NCBI GenBank assembly: GCA_023639215.1
Contig: CP097899.1
Location: forward strand, 1,184,501-1,248,500
Length of the DNA stretch: 64,000 nt
From: Candidatus Pristimantibacillus lignocellulolyticus
Lineage (GTDB): Bacteria > Bacillota > Bacilli > Paenibacillales > Paenibacillaceae
Direction of reading: 5' to 3'
Below are positions 22,363 through 32,354 of the stretch, piece by piece. The notes beneath the pieces were generated by a model. It saw only the letters and a program-made list of their open reading frames with translations. It did not search any database and was not told where the DNA came from. Position numbers and translations under genes: made by a program. Position 1 is the stretch's first letter; each line of letters opens with the position of its first letter.

Positions 22363-24663
22363 TTAACTCTTTTTAATCTTAGTTAATTCTTTATTGAGCA
22401 TATACAATAATTTTTCTGAGAAGACCTCAGAAGCCATAGTAGCAAGCATATCAAATGAGAAACCTTGCGCCATAGGGAACATAGGATGTTGGGTGAAATC
22501 ACCTAAATGTTTTGTAACAACTGCCTTCGCTTCTTCGTTCTCCATAATTGTTCCTATCGTACACTTTGTAGAGTACACATCATCTGTAATGACTAATTCT
22601 TCAACGACAACATCTGTCGTATCAGGCATTTCGAACCAGTTATCTACAATTCCACCCTTCGCTTCAGGTGCCTCGTAGCTCTTGTTCGCTTCATTCACTT
22701 TGTTGAAATGAGCTGTATCTTCATATGTTGCGCCCTCTTGGTCCGCACGTACTGTAATCTCGTTAAGACCATCGCGTAAGGAGATATTGTCAAATTGGAA
22801 CACACAATCCTCACTTGCCACTGTAGAATGCTGCACTCCATTTACATACAAAGTTACAGAGCTACAATTAGAGTAAACTTTAACACCTATTGTTTCATCT
22901 ACGCGATCAACGAATCGTTTGCTTGTAATGTGGACAAATTTCTCTTCTGACCAATTCGCCTTGTACATATAGAAAGCATCCTTCTTAATCTTGCGATCGT
23001 AAGTCACTAAGCCTTTATTATTACGTCCTTTCACGCCACCTTCATCACGAATGTTAGCTCCGAAGTCGAACATATTCCAAACATAAGTGGACCATAGGAA
23101 CGGACGTTTCTTGAATATTCCCCATACGATTTCATGGTAAAGTGCATGATATTCCTCTGTATAATCCTTTACCTGAGGATCATTTGTATGATATTGAATA
23201 ATTCCCTCTGCACCATACTCTGAGATACCTAGTTTTACATTAGGATTTTTTTCGTGGAAGCCATCAAGCCAACCTGCGAAATCTTGAGCTTCGCCGTTAT
23301 ACCAACCATAATATTTGTTATAACCAAGCGTATCCGTTACCGTATTGTAATCATCATCATCTGGAACAAACATAACATTCGCCATCGTTGATAAACGAGT
23401 TGGGTCTTCTTTCTTCGTTAGTTCATTTAATTCAGATACAAGCTTACGTAACGCTGGTGTCTCACCACCGATTTGAATTTCATTCTGAATACCCCAGAAC
23501 ATAATGGATGGATGATTGTAGTTCTGTCTAATAAGTTCCGTCATTTGTTGCTTCGCGTTAATTCCTTCTAGCTCGTTTTTCGACATGACCGAGATGAATG
23601 GTATTTCAGCCCATATAACCATACCTTCTCTATCGCATAGATCGTAGAAGTAACGATTATGTTGATAGTGAGCTAACCTAATTGATGTAGCCCCTACTTC
23701 CTTGATCAATGCCATATCCTCTTCTTGCTCTTGAGGTGTAATTGCCCAGCCCATATCTTTACGATCCTGATGACGTGACACACCATTAAGTGCAAGATGC
23801 TTACCATTTAGGAAAAATCCCTGCTCCGAATCAACATGGAAGTAACGAATACCAACAGGTATCGATAAATAATCTACCGTATCGTTGAAGCTAGTTAATG
23901 AAACATTAGCTTTGTACATGTATGGATTTTTCTTGCCGTTCCACAATGTTGGATTGTTAATGCTAACTGGCATTTCTACGATCTCTGTAGCGCCAGCTTG
24001 AATCATAACTTCCTTAGCTGCATAAGCGACTATTTTACCACTTGCATCTACAATGTCTGCCCATAAGCGAACTTTCTGATCTTCCACGCTATCATTAACA
24101 ACATTAGATCTCACCGTAAGTGATGCTAACTCATCCGTCACTTTATCTTGTTGGATGTAAACACCCTGTGAGCCATAATCCATTAGATCAAAGTGCATAT
24201 TATTTACAACTACTAGGTTTACATTACGATAAATACCACCGAAAAATGTGAAATCTGCCATCTGCGGATACACATCATCAACTACCGTATTATCTACTTT
24301 TACAGCCAATGTATTAGAATTTCCAAATTGCACGACATCAGTAATATCAAATCGGAATGTGGAGTATCCACCTCTATGCTGCCCCAAATGTTGTCCATTC
24401 ACATAGACATCTGTAATGCTGTTCGATCCTTCAAATTCTATAAATACTTTATTTCCTTGTACTAGTGTATCTACTCTGAATGACTTCCGGTACCAACAAG
24501 CACCTTTAAAGAAATCATAACCATTAGCTCCGTCAACTGCATTCCATGTGTGAGGAACATTTACCTGTTCCCAATTGGAATCATCATATTGTGTATTTTG
24601 TGCTAACTCATCATTTTGTTTTAGAAATTTCCAGTCATGGTTCAAACTTTTGATTGTTCTCAT
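22363..24663 (-). CDS. Glycoside hydrolase family 2 (beta-galactosidase/beta-glucuronidase-like)
   Basis: 766 aa cytoplasmic enzyme. N-terminal jelly-roll sugar-binding domain (~1-180, with FEGSNSITDVYVNGQHLGQHRGGYSTFRFD), immunoglobulin-like domain (~185-280), TIM barrel (~285-590) and C-terminal extension. The acid/base is Glu395 in WGIQNEIQIGG and the nucleophile Glu482 in GISEYGAEG. No signal peptide, so it acts on a sugar brought in by the GPH symporter encoded next. GGAGGG precedes ATG 24663. Family 2 covers galactosidases, glucuronidases and others; the substrate cannot be fixed from sequence alone. Confidence 0.9.
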   Translation of the reverse strand: MRTIKSLNHDWKFLKQNDELAQNTQYDDSNWEQVNVPHTWNAVDGANGYDFFKGACWYRKSFRVDTLVQGNKVFIEFEGSNSITDVYVNGQHLGQHRGGYSTFRFDITDVVQFGNSNTLAVKVDNTVVDDVYPQMADFTFFGGIYRNVNLVVVNNMHFDLMDYGSQGVYIQQDKVTDELASLTVRSNVVNDSVEDQKVRLWADIVDASGKIVAYAAKEVMIQAGATEIVEMPVSINNPTLWNGKKNPYMYKANVSLTSFNDTVDYLSIPVGIRYFHVDSEQGFFLNGKHLALNGVSRHQDRKDMGWAITPQEQEEDMALIKEVGATSIRLAHYQHNRYFYDLCDREGMVIWAEIPFISVMSKNELEGINAKQQMTELIRQNYNHPSIMFWGIQNEIQIGGETPALRKLVSELNELTKKEDPTRLSTMANVMFVPDDDDYNTVTDTLGYNKYYGWYNGEAQDFAGWLDGFHEKNPNVKLGISEYGAEGIIQYHTNDPQVKDYTEEYHALYHEIVWGIFKKRPFLWSTYVWNMFDFGANIRDEGGVKGRNNKGLVTYDRKIKKDAFYMYKANWSEEKFVHITSKRFVDRVDETIGVKVYSNCSSVTLYVNGVQHSTVASEDCVFQFDNISLRDGLNEITVRADQEGATYEDTAHFNKVNEANKSYEAPEAKGGIVDNWFEMPDTTDVVVEELVITDDVYSTKCTIGTIMENEEAKAVVTKHLGDFTQHPMFPMAQGFSFDMLATMASEVFSEKLLYMLNKELTKIKKS

Positions 24664-24705
24664 TTTATTTCCCTCCGTATTCTATATTAATAAAACCCTT
24701 GTTTT

Positions 24706-24719
24706 TGTAAGCGATTACA
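24706..24719. promoter_or_regulatory. cre site (CcpA operator) upstream of the GH2 operon
   Basis: TGTAAGCGATTACA fits the consensus TGWAANCGNTNWCA at every position. It lies 43 bp upstream of the GH2 ATG and overlaps a possible -35 (TTACAA, with TATAGA 18 nt later on the minus strand), so CcpA should repress the operon when a preferred sugar is present. Confidence 0.85.
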
Positions 24720-24856
24720 TTTAACATTATAATTCAAATTTCTCAATTATAATCGCACGCATTTGACTCGATTCGCACAAAACTTGCATCTTCAAAAAAA
24801 AATTGCTTTAATATTATTAATTTACAGAAATCTATATCAGGGATGTGACTTCTCAA

Positions 24857-26077
24857 ATGGATAATCTATATGAAGATTTTCACACAACATGTACACTTAT
24901 TCATTCCGTAACTAAGCAGGATACACGGTTTATTGGACTCGATGGGGTCGCTCATTTCCAACTTGTTGAGCATTCCTTACCCATTGCCATTCAACATCAG
25001 GTCGAAACATATAGTACAATTGCAGAATTAATACAGGTAAATCCCCCTCAAAGTTATTACTATTACACCAATACGTATGGTCTTGAATACATTGCCGTTG
25101 GCTATTGGCGAGAGGAAAAGCTACTTGGTTATTTGCTCGTAGGACCATTTCTGTCTAATGTCCCAAGCTCTGATTGGATTAGTCAAATCATCATCGTCAA
25201 CAACCTTCCAATTAGCGAACGTAATCATCTAGAAGCATTCTATACTTCGCTTCATATGATAAGTAGTAGTGACTCTGATCATATTGGTAACCTTCTCGTC
25301 CAACTCTCAATGCATCCCCTGATAGAGGCACAGCTTATCACGTCAGAGATCATTACAGCAAAGTTGGATAAAGAACAATTAAAAGAAAATATTGAGGAAC
25401 TTCAAACGATTATTGAAATGAGATACAAGCTTGAGAAACAACTTATGCATCTTATTGAGAATGGTGACTTAAATAAATTACGGGATCTAATGAAACGAAC
25501 TGTGAATATATTCGTCATGCCCGATCGTATCCCTGAGAGTCCGCTCCGTTCCGCAAAAAATATTTATTTTACCTTGAACACCTTATGTCGAATAGCAGCC
25601 GAGCGTGGTGGACTTCACCCTGTCTACATTCATCACATTTCTGAAAAATTTTCTATTATGATCGAACGTGCTCCTAATCTTCCCCATTTGAATAAACTTA
25701 GATTAATTATTCTTGAGGAATATTGCGGTGCAGTGAACACATACTCAACTTCTAAATATGGGCCACTTGTTAAACAAGCGGTTGCATATATTCAATTTAA
25801 TTTGGAAAGAGAATTATCGCTTCAAGGCATTGCCTCGGAACTGCATGTGAATCCATCACATCTCTCTCGAAAATTTTTGCAAGAAACGAATCAGACTATT
25901 ATAGATTTTATCAACCAGAAACGTGTCGAAGAGGCTAAACAATACTTATTGACAGGAACGATACCAATAACTGAAATCGCGCTTATGGTTGGATATAATG
26001 ACCTCAATTATTTCGGTAGAGTATTCAAAAAGTTCACTTCACAAACACCTAGAGAGTTCGCAAAAAATCCGCTTTAA
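24857..26077 (+). CDS. AraC-family transcriptional regulator
   Basis: About 406 aa. The C-terminal ~100 residues hold two helix-turn-helix motifs of the AraC type (LSLQGIASELHVNPSHLSRKF and ITEIALMVGYNDLNYFGRVFKKFTSQTP). The N-terminal ~300 residues form a sensor region that I cannot assign confidently; it is not a response-regulator receiver. The start is uncertain: ATG 24857 has only a distant AGGG, and an in-frame GTG at 24845 is too close to it. Divergent from the GH2/symporter operon, which it probably activates in response to the sugar. Confidence 0.85.
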   Translation: MDNLYEDFHTTCTLIHSVTKQDTRFIGLDGVAHFQLVEHSLPIAIQHQVETYSTIAELIQVNPPQSYYYYTNTYGLEYIAVGYWREEKLLGYLLVGPFLSNVPSSDWISQIIIVNNLPISERNHLEAFYTSLHMISSSDSDHIGNLLVQLSMHPLIEAQLITSEIITAKLDKEQLKENIEELQTIIEMRYKLEKQLMHLIENGDLNKLRDLMKRTVNIFVMPDRIPESPLRSAKNIYFTLNTLCRIAAERGGLHPVYIHHISEKFSIMIERAPNLPHLNKLRLIILEEYCGAVNTYSTSKYGPLVKQAVAYIQFNLERELSLQGIASELHVNPSHLSRKFLQETNQTIIDFINQKRVEEAKQYLLTGTIPITEIALMVGYNDLNYFGRVFKKFTSQTPREFAKNPL

Positions 26078-26176
26078 GTTCAGAAAATATGAGTAAATTC
26101 AAAAAAACTGACCCTCCGGCTTAATACCGATGAGACAGCTTAACTGCGGAACTTACTTTTTACCTTTAATATAAAT

Positions 26177-26218
26177 GGAGCAAGCTCTCAGTAACTATAT
26201 CTACTGGTAGCTTGCTCC
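26177..26218. terminator. Terminator-like hairpin between convergent araC-type and aguB genes
   Basis: GGAGCAAGCT / AGCTTGCTCC perfect stem with inner CAGTA/TACTG arms. T-tracts are weak on both strands (TAAATAATT, ATTTATATT). Confidence 0.65.
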
Positions 26219-26229
26219 TAAATAATTAA

Positions 26230-27111
26230 CTATTTCAAAAATGTTTGCTCTCCGTCATAGGTACCAATAACCTTGTATAGATCCGGTCTACGATCACGGA
26301 AAACACCCCATTCAATACGCATCGTTTCAATTTGATCAAGATCAAATTCTGCAACAAGCACCGTTTCCTCGAATCGACCCGCTTCCGCCACTTTATTACC
26401 TTGTGGACCTGCGATAAAGGAAGATCCATAGAAGGTAATGGAAGAGTCTTCATCACTTTCCACGCCAATACGGTTAGAGGCTACGACAGGAACTAGATTA
26501 GAACCTGCATGTCCAAGCATACATACTTGCCAGTGATCTTTAGAATCAATGTCACCATCTTGTGGTTCAGATCCGATTGCTGTAGGGTAGAATAGAATTT
26601 CCGCACCCATCAAAGCCATACAACGTGCTGCTTCAGGGTACCATTGATCCCAGCAAATGCCGACTCCAATCTTCGCATACTTCGTATCCCATACTTTAAA
26701 TCCTGTATCACCTGGATTGAAATAGAATTTCTCTTCATAGCCTGGTCCATCAGGAATATGACTCTTACGATATTGACCTAGAATCTCTCCATCAGCATCA
26801 ATAATGACTACAGAGTTATAGCGAGCATTATTCTTCTTCTCATAGTAGCTAATTGGCAATACAACTTGTAGCTCTTTTGCTACTTGTTGGAAGTGCAAAA
26901 TCGCAGGATTTTTCGTCAGTTCCGTTGCATAAGCATAATACTCTGCTTTTTCCTTCTGACAGAAATAATAAGTCTCAAACAGCTCCTGAAGTAAAATAAT
27001 TTGCGCACCTTGTGCTGCTGCTTCACGCACAAAGCGATCCGCCTTCGCAATATTCTCTTCACGAGTAGCCTCACAGCTCATCTGCGTAGCCGCAATTTTC
27101 ACATTTCTCAT
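26230..27111 (-). CDS. aguB: N-carbamoylputrescine amidase
   Basis: 293 aa nitrilase-superfamily enzyme that hydrolyses N-carbamoylputrescine to putrescine, CO2 and ammonia. The catalytic triad is Glu43 (LLQELFE), Lys116 (YRKSHIPD) and Cys153 (GICWDQWYPEAAR). The length and the NSVVIIDADGEILGQYRKSHIPDGPGY stretch are characteristic of AguB. AGGAG precedes ATG 27111. The agmatine deiminase gene lies upstream on the same strand, separated by 292 nt that contain a dispersed repeat, so co-transcription through that spacer is likely but not certain. Confidence 0.94.
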   Translation of the reverse strand: MRNVKIAATQMSCEATREENIAKADRFVREAAAQGAQIILLQELFETYYFCQKEKAEYYAYATELTKNPAILHFQQVAKELQVVLPISYYEKKNNARYNSVVIIDADGEILGQYRKSHIPDGPGYEEKFYFNPGDTGFKVWDTKYAKIGVGICWDQWYPEAARCMALMGAEILFYPTAIGSEPQDGDIDSKDHWQVCMLGHAGSNLVPVVASNRIGVESDEDSSITFYGSSFIAGPQGNKVAEAGRFEETVLVAEFDLDQIETMRIEWGVFRDRRPDLYKVIGTYDGEQTFLK

Positions 27112-27174
27112 AGCAATTCTCCTATCCATTTGTTATATATTTTCTATATCCATCTAAGCATAATATCAAAACAA

Positions 27175-27385
27175 CAACGCAATCCCAGCAAAGTTGGCAT
27201 AAAGCCAACTAAGTGAGCAGCGCAGCGTCCTCACATGCGGTCAAAGATCTTCCTCGAATGTTCGGTAGTCAGCACCAAGAAGATGGCGTGAAGCTAGCGA
27301 AGTGAGGAGCGGAATGTACGGTATTGGTACATGAGCACCGGAAAGAGCGATGAACGCCATCTTCGCCGTCGAATCCGCTACTTTA
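27175..27385. repeat. Degenerate copy of a dispersed intergenic repeat between aguA and aguB
   Basis: The spacer is clearly richer in G and C than its surroundings and full of inverted repeats: AGTTGGC/GCCAACT (27195-27213), GTGAG/CTCAC, GAAGATGGCGT (27279-27289) with ACGCCATCTTC (27354-27364), and GTAC-N7-GTAC. Several blocks recur in the same order in the 28559-28769 element: GAAGATG near the start, TATTGGTACATG in the middle, GTCGAAT-NN-GCTAC near the end. No ORF with a ribosome site is present. Confidence 0.7.
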
Positions 27386-27402
27386 GCATATCATCGTGAT
27401 CA

Positions 27403-28440
27403 CTAGCGAACACTTGGGAGTTGTTGGGTTGTGCAGTGAACGTTACCACCCTCACGTATAACACCCATCCCATTTACAGTGCGAATTCGACGATCCGGGT
27501 ACAACGAAGATAACACTTCCATTGCTTTGCGATCCGTTTCTTCTGCAGTACCACCAAATACAGGTAGAATAATACCACCATTCACAAAGTAGAAGTTCAA
27601 ATAACTTAACGTCAATCTAGAATCTTCGAAGTATACAGCCGGTGGTTGCTCGATTTCAATAATTTCTAATTTACGACCTTTAGCATCTACAGCGTCACGC
27701 AGTATTTGCAGGTTTTCTTGTGTAATGGCATAGTTATCATCACTAGGATCATAACAAACTTGCATAATAACTTTTCCAGGTGCTGCGAAACAAGCGATAT
27801 TATCTACATGACCGTCTGTTTCATCGCCACTTAATCCATTTTTCAGCCAAATAACTTCATCTATATTGACATATTGCTTCAAAAGTTCAAATATTTGCTC
27901 GCGAGATAGATCTGGATTACGATTCACATTTAACAAACATTCCTCTGTGGTTAGCAATGTTCCTTCACCATCGACATGAATAGAACCGCCTTCCATCACA
28001 AGGGGAGCATCGAATTGCGTTGCACCAACATGCTTAATAATTTGCGGTGCTACAGCGTCATCAAGATCCCAAGGCGTATATTTCCCACCCCATGCGTTAA
28101 AGCCCCAATTAACTCCAGCAAGCTTACCATCTGTTGTCGTAACAAACGTTGGACCATTATCACGTAACCAAGCATCGTTATGCTCAATAACTAAGCATTC
28201 TACTGCGTAATTATGATTTGTTCCTACTTGAGCTTTTACTGCTATTTCATCTGCACCGTTAACAACAACAGTTACAGGTTCGAATTCTGCCATTGCTGTA
28301 ATGATCTCAGCATAAGCTGCACAAACTTCCGCGTACATTTCAGGATATACCATTGAAGATTGAATCGGCCAAGATATAAAAGTACGTTCGTGGTTTGTCC
28401 ACTCTGCTGGCATGGAAAATTGCTCTGTTCTAGAATTCAT
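27403..28440 (-). CDS. aguA: Agmatine deiminase
   Basis: 345 aa enzyme of the guanidino-modifying superfamily, converting agmatine to N-carbamoylputrescine and ammonia. Visible hallmarks are HNDAWLRDNGPTFV, VMEGGSIHVDGEGTLLTTEECLLN, SGDETDGHVDN and the C-terminal nucleophile Cys336 in GGNVHCTTQQ. GGAGGTC precedes ATG 28440. Together with AguB it makes putrescine from agmatine; the arginine decarboxylase needed upstream is not in this window. The gene is flanked on both sides by diverged copies of one intergenic repeat. Confidence 0.95.
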   Translation of the reverse strand: MNSRTEQFSMPAEWTNHERTFISWPIQSSMVYPEMYAEVCAAYAEIITAMAEFEPVTVVVNGADEIAVKAQVGTNHNYAVECLVIEHNDAWLRDNGPTFVTTTDGKLAGVNWGFNAWGGKYTPWDLDDAVAPQIIKHVGATQFDAPLVMEGGSIHVDGEGTLLTTEECLLNVNRNPDLSREQIFELLKQYVNIDEVIWLKNGLSGDETDGHVDNIACFAAPGKVIMQVCYDPSDDNYAITQENLQILRDAVDAKGRKLEIIEIEQPPAVYFEDSRLTLSYLNFYFVNGGIILPVFGGTAEETDRKAMEVLSSLYPDRRIRTVNGMGVIREGGNVHCTTQQLPSVR

Positions 28441-28558
28441 AATGACCTCCACTTTATATAAGTTAATCTATTATTAATACGTTGCATTCTAATTCTATTT
28501 CATAGATCAATCTACGAACAATCGCTATAACATCAATCATTATATACTAAAAGTACAT

Positions 28559-28769
28559 GTTCAAAAAGAGGGCTTTCAGAATCGAGAAGATGAAGTGCTA
28601 CTTGTGGAAGGATGAAACGCGAGTGTACGTTATTGGTACATGCGTATCTACAATGTTTCTGCAAGAAACATACATCGGAAGCTTATGTTAAAATTCCCAA
28701 GTTCGCTTCATATTCGATGTCGAATATGCTACAAAGCCAATCATCATCATCAAAGTCTGCTTTTTGAAC
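28559..28769. repeat. 211-bp intergenic element with GTTCAAAAAG inverted ends
   Basis: Bounded by GTTCAAAAAG at 28559-28568 and its exact complement CTTTTTGAAC at 28760-28769. The interior has short inverted repeats, a GTAC-N7-GTAC motif and the blocks shared with 27175-27385. It lies in the 344-bp gap between aguA and the yesM-like gene, which otherwise holds only the aguA promoter region. There is no coding capacity and no clear target duplication. A 23-bp version with the two ends almost joined occurs at 42566-42588. It looks like a REP/MITE-like element; no family name is claimed. Confidence 0.75.
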
Positions 28770-28784
28770 TTCCTCTAAAAACAT

Positions 28785-30539
28785 TTATTGTTCGATGCTA
28801 ATGTTTTGAACAATTGGTAAACTAATCTTGACAGCTGTACCATATCCGCTCGCACTTTCTAATTCTACCCCATATTTTGGTCCATAAAGTAGTCCGATAC
28901 GATGATGAACATTATCAATTCCAATACCAGAAACGGAACGTTTCTTCACTCGCTCTTTATTTTCTTGTGCGCCAACACCGTCATCTAATACTTCAATTAA
29001 TAGACGATCTTCCTGTTGTCTGATAAAAATATGAATGGTACCTTTACGCATACCAGGGAAGGCATGGAAAAATGCATTTTCTACAAACGGTTGAATAATT
29101 AATTTAGGAATATACAATTCATTACAATCATGACGAATGTCAAATAATACATCGACTTGATCACCATAGCGAATTTTATTGATGTAGACATAATGTTTCA
29201 AGTTTTCTATTTCTTGATCTACCGTAACTGTATCTTCCGTCGATCCGATCGTGTTTTGCAACATCGCACTTAAACTTGTTATGGTCCGATCCACATCATC
29301 AATTCGATTCATCTTCGCCAAATATTTAATCGAAGTAAGAGTGTTGTATAAAAAATGAGGGTTGATTTGCATTTGCAGAGCACTCAGATCCGCTTTACGA
29401 CGCTCATTTTGTTCAAAAATTAAGCTATTGGTATAACGATCGATTTCCTTCACAAGATGATTGTACGTTTTCGTTACTACTTTAATCTCATAACTGACTC
29501 CCTCTTGTATCGGGTGGCTATGCAATGAATCTACCTTAGCATTTTGCATTGTATCAACAAGTTCATACAGTGGCTTAGTAATTTTACGAGTCATAAAGTA
29601 AACCGATATAATAATTAGAAGAAGTACGATAACTACAACTTCAGCAATGCGATATGCAATTTTGTGTAATGGAGCAAACGCAATTTCACCATCTATTTCT
29701 TGTAATAAATAAGCATCGAATTCAGGGATATAGAAAGATATATACGTCATATCATTCTCTGTCATTATTCCATGCCTTTCAGAATTCGCTCCTAATTTAG
29801 CATATTCAAGTAATTCAGGACTAACTATATTCGTGTTATCACGTACACTGCTAGACATCACATAACCAGTTGATGTCACTAGAGAAATATCCGCCCCATC
29901 TGATAGATAAGAACTGTATATATCATAGATCGTTTGTTCATTCATAATAACAATCGTGTATCCATACATTTTTCTTTGGAAAGTATCCATCAAAGGTTTA
30001 GTAGCAAATATATATCGTTCATAGGGCACCGAATCAGCAAATAGATTTGGACTGCCATGATAGAGTATCTTCTGCTGGACTAGCCCATCTTTTACCATGT
30101 AATCTTCAATAATATTAGAAGGTACACGATCCCATTTCAAAGCATTACTTGAGTAATTACGATCTTTATTACTACCTACTCCTGCTACAATAAAATGCGT
30201 TTGGTCAGGACTTAAATACTCTTTGTAGGTATCGATATATCTACCCAAATTCATAATAATATTCAACTGATCAAGCGTTGACTTTGTTGGTTGCGTTAAA
30301 TATTGCTTGAAAGCATCACTATTATTAATACGGACCATCGTATTGACAATTTGCTCGTTATATTTAAGCAATTCATCTCGTACGAGTTCCATATTTACAG
30401 AAGCATTTTGAGTGATTTGTTTCAATAATAATTGTTCAGCAATACGTGAAGTTGCAATCGTAATGACGACGGATATAATTAACGTTGCCGCTAGCATAAT
30501 CGCAAGAAACTTCATAAAAATACTGTTTCGTCTTGGCAT
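28785..30539 (-). CDS. yesM: YesM-like sensor histidine kinase
   Basis: 584 aa. Transmembrane helices at ~10-30 and ~285-310 enclose an extracytoplasmic Cache-like sensor region; HAMP follows (~310-365), then the His_kinase domain with His395 in INPHFLYNTLTSIKYL and an ATPase domain with DNGVGA. Start ATG 30539 has AAAGGTGATC upstream and lies 10 nt after the stop of the yesN-like regulator gene, so the pair is one operon. In Bacilli such pairs sense extracellular sugars, often with a binding protein, and activate adjacent carbohydrate ABC importers. The divergent importer at 32355 is the obvious target. Confidence 0.9.
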   Translation of the reverse strand: MPRRNSIFMKFLAIMLAATLIISVVITIATSRIAEQLLLKQITQNASVNMELVRDELLKYNEQIVNTMVRINNSDAFKQYLTQPTKSTLDQLNIIMNLGRYIDTYKEYLSPDQTHFIVAGVGSNKDRNYSSNALKWDRVPSNIIEDYMVKDGLVQQKILYHGSPNLFADSVPYERYIFATKPLMDTFQRKMYGYTIVIMNEQTIYDIYSSYLSDGADISLVTSTGYVMSSSVRDNTNIVSPELLEYAKLGANSERHGIMTENDMTYISFYIPEFDAYLLQEIDGEIAFAPLHKIAYRIAEVVVIVLLLIIISVYFMTRKITKPLYELVDTMQNAKVDSLHSHPIQEGVSYEIKVVTKTYNHLVKEIDRYTNSLIFEQNERRKADLSALQMQINPHFLYNTLTSIKYLAKMNRIDDVDRTITSLSAMLQNTIGSTEDTVTVDQEIENLKHYVYINKIRYGDQVDVLFDIRHDCNELYIPKLIIQPFVENAFFHAFPGMRKGTIHIFIRQQEDRLLIEVLDDGVGAQENKERVKKRSVSGIGIDNVHHRIGLLYGPKYGVELESASGYGTAVKISLPIVQNISIEQ

Positions 30540-30549
30540 AGGATCACCT

Positions 30550-32094
30550 TTACTTAGAGTGTGAGTTTCGGTACTCAACAGGCGTCATACCTGTGAACTT
30601 CTTAAAGACTTTAGAAAAATAGTTATGTTCTGAGAATCCTATTTTCATACTAATTTGCGAGATTGTTTCATCGTTATATTTCAGTAATTCTTTTGCTTTT
30701 TCGATACGTAATTTATTAATATAAGCTGTTAAATTTTCATTCGTCCGGTGTTTGAAATACCACGATAAATAACTATAATTCATGTGAAACTTATCTGCTA
30801 GTTCAGATAAAGAGATATCTTGATCATAGTTCGCATGAATGTGATCAATAATTTGATTCAACAAATTCACTTCATTATGCTCGTTATGCTCATTGAACTG
30901 ATCTTGAACCATTTGCATAAACAACGTCATAATTTCTTCTAGCTCATCTATTGTTGTTGCTAAATCGATCTTTTTGAACCATATGAGTTTTTCAGAACTT
31001 TGCTCTGTAAATGGCAACTTCAAATGTTCAAGATTACTCATAACGGTATAAATAATATGTTGAATAAATCGTTTTAGCGAGTACTCATCTAAAGCTTGTG
31101 TCTTTTTCACTTCCATAAAGTACTGATCAAAATGCTCTTTGGCTTGATTAATTGTTAACCACTTCAAAGCATTTACAAAAGGTTCATGTTCAAAAGCTAC
31201 TACAATTGGATTCTGCTTAATCTCATTCTCAAGCATCATACTGCGTGAGCTGAAATAAATCACTTTGCTCTGTAACTCTTGCAATAATGTATATTTTTCT
31301 TTCAATAGATCAATTGAAAAAACCGTGTTGGAATGAAGAAATTTCAGTTGTGAATAACGTTCATTCACTTTTTTCACGAATTGAATCATAATTGATTTCA
31401 AATCCAATTCTTCCTCTGGTTCATGGTTAATAATGATCGCTATATGATGCTTTGTGAAAATTGATACATAGGAAATCGTATGAAATTGTTCATAGCATTT
31501 ATCTAAAATAAATTGTTCAAGCTCATATTGACTGTTATTAGTAAGTGACTGTAGCCCAGCTGTACTTGTTACCAGCATTGTAAATTGGCTACTAGGTAAA
31601 TAACTGTTTAACTGCTGCTTGTCTTCTTCTGAAAGATGATCTTCCTGTTCAAACCACTGACCAATAATAATGGCTGGCTCTTTCAATAAAGGGACAACCT
31701 GTGTACGCTGAATCGCACTAGGCTCGCAAGAATTATGAATTAGTGTAACTAATTCTTCTGCTGTTACTTTTGGCTTCAATAAATAATCATCCACACCATA
31801 TTTGAACACTTCTCTTACTAGTTCAAATTCACTGTAACTACTCAATATTATTATTTTTATAGAAGGATGATGTTTTCGTAGATTTTTCACTAAATCTATT
31901 CCATCCATAATAGGCATCATAATATCTGTGATGACAACATGAGGGTGTACCTTGTCAATTAATTCTAAAGCCTCCATACCATTCGCCGCTTGCGCTACTA
32001 CTTCTATGCCTTCTTTACTCCAGTCATGTAAATGAGTTAAACCCGTTCTAAATATCGCTTCGTCGTCTACGATCATTACTCTATATGATGTCAT
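30550..32094 (-). CDS. yesN: YesN-like response regulator with AraC DNA-binding domain
   Basis: 514 aa. Receiver domain (~1-120) with acidic pocket VDDE, phospho-acceptor Asp57 in VITDIMMPIMDG and a switch Lys in YLLKPK; a long middle region (~150-400) of unknown fold; C-terminal AraC HTH pair (ISLSELADKFHMNYSYLSWYFKHRT and ISQISMKIGFSEHNYFSKVFKKFTGMTP). ATG 32094 lies 8-9 nt after AAGGTGA; an in-frame ATG 21 nt upstream overlaps that site. Paired with the YesM-like kinase encoded next and divergent from the ABC importer and GH42 genes it probably activates. Confidence 0.9.
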   Translation of the reverse strand: MTSYRVMIVDDEAIFRTGLTHLHDWSKEGIEVVAQAANGMEALELIDKVHPHVVITDIMMPIMDGIDLVKNLRKHHPSIKIIILSSYSEFELVREVFKYGVDDYLLKPKVTAEELVTLIHNSCEPSAIQRTQVVPLLKEPAIIIGQWFEQEDHLSEEDKQQLNSYLPSSQFTMLVTSTAGLQSLTNNSQYELEQFILDKCYEQFHTISYVSIFTKHHIAIIINHEPEEELDLKSIMIQFVKKVNERYSQLKFLHSNTVFSIDLLKEKYTLLQELQSKVIYFSSRSMMLENEIKQNPIVVAFEHEPFVNALKWLTINQAKEHFDQYFMEVKKTQALDEYSLKRFIQHIIYTVMSNLEHLKLPFTEQSSEKLIWFKKIDLATTIDELEEIMTLFMQMVQDQFNEHNEHNEVNLLNQIIDHIHANYDQDISLSELADKFHMNYSYLSWYFKHRTNENLTAYINKLRIEKAKELLKYNDETISQISMKIGFSEHNYFSKVFKKFTGMTPVEYRNSHSK

Positions 32095-32354
32095 CGTCGT
32101 AATCACCTTTTTCATTTCTTCAGTTACATCTTTTTATCATATAACAAGTTAACATAGCAAGTATTCACTATTTCACCAAAAAAAAATTCTCTAAATTAAT
32201 TACTAGTACACAAAAATAATACTATAAACATATTCTCAATCTTCATATTTCTATAATTTGTTCCATCTTAACACAAAATACTTATTATACAGCTGGGCTT
32301 ATTTTTCTTAGAATTAACATGTAAACACAAAACATAGACAAGGGGTTGTAATAA

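Noticed and set aside
20826..24719. Recent horizontal transfer of the GH2/symporter cluster
   Set aside because: Base composition and ribosome sites match the neighbours and no integrase, tRNA or IS element flanks it.
27175..27385. Short protein-coding gene between aguA and aguB
   Set aside because: No start with a ribosome site and no extended open frame; the richness in inverted repeats fits a non-coding repeat.
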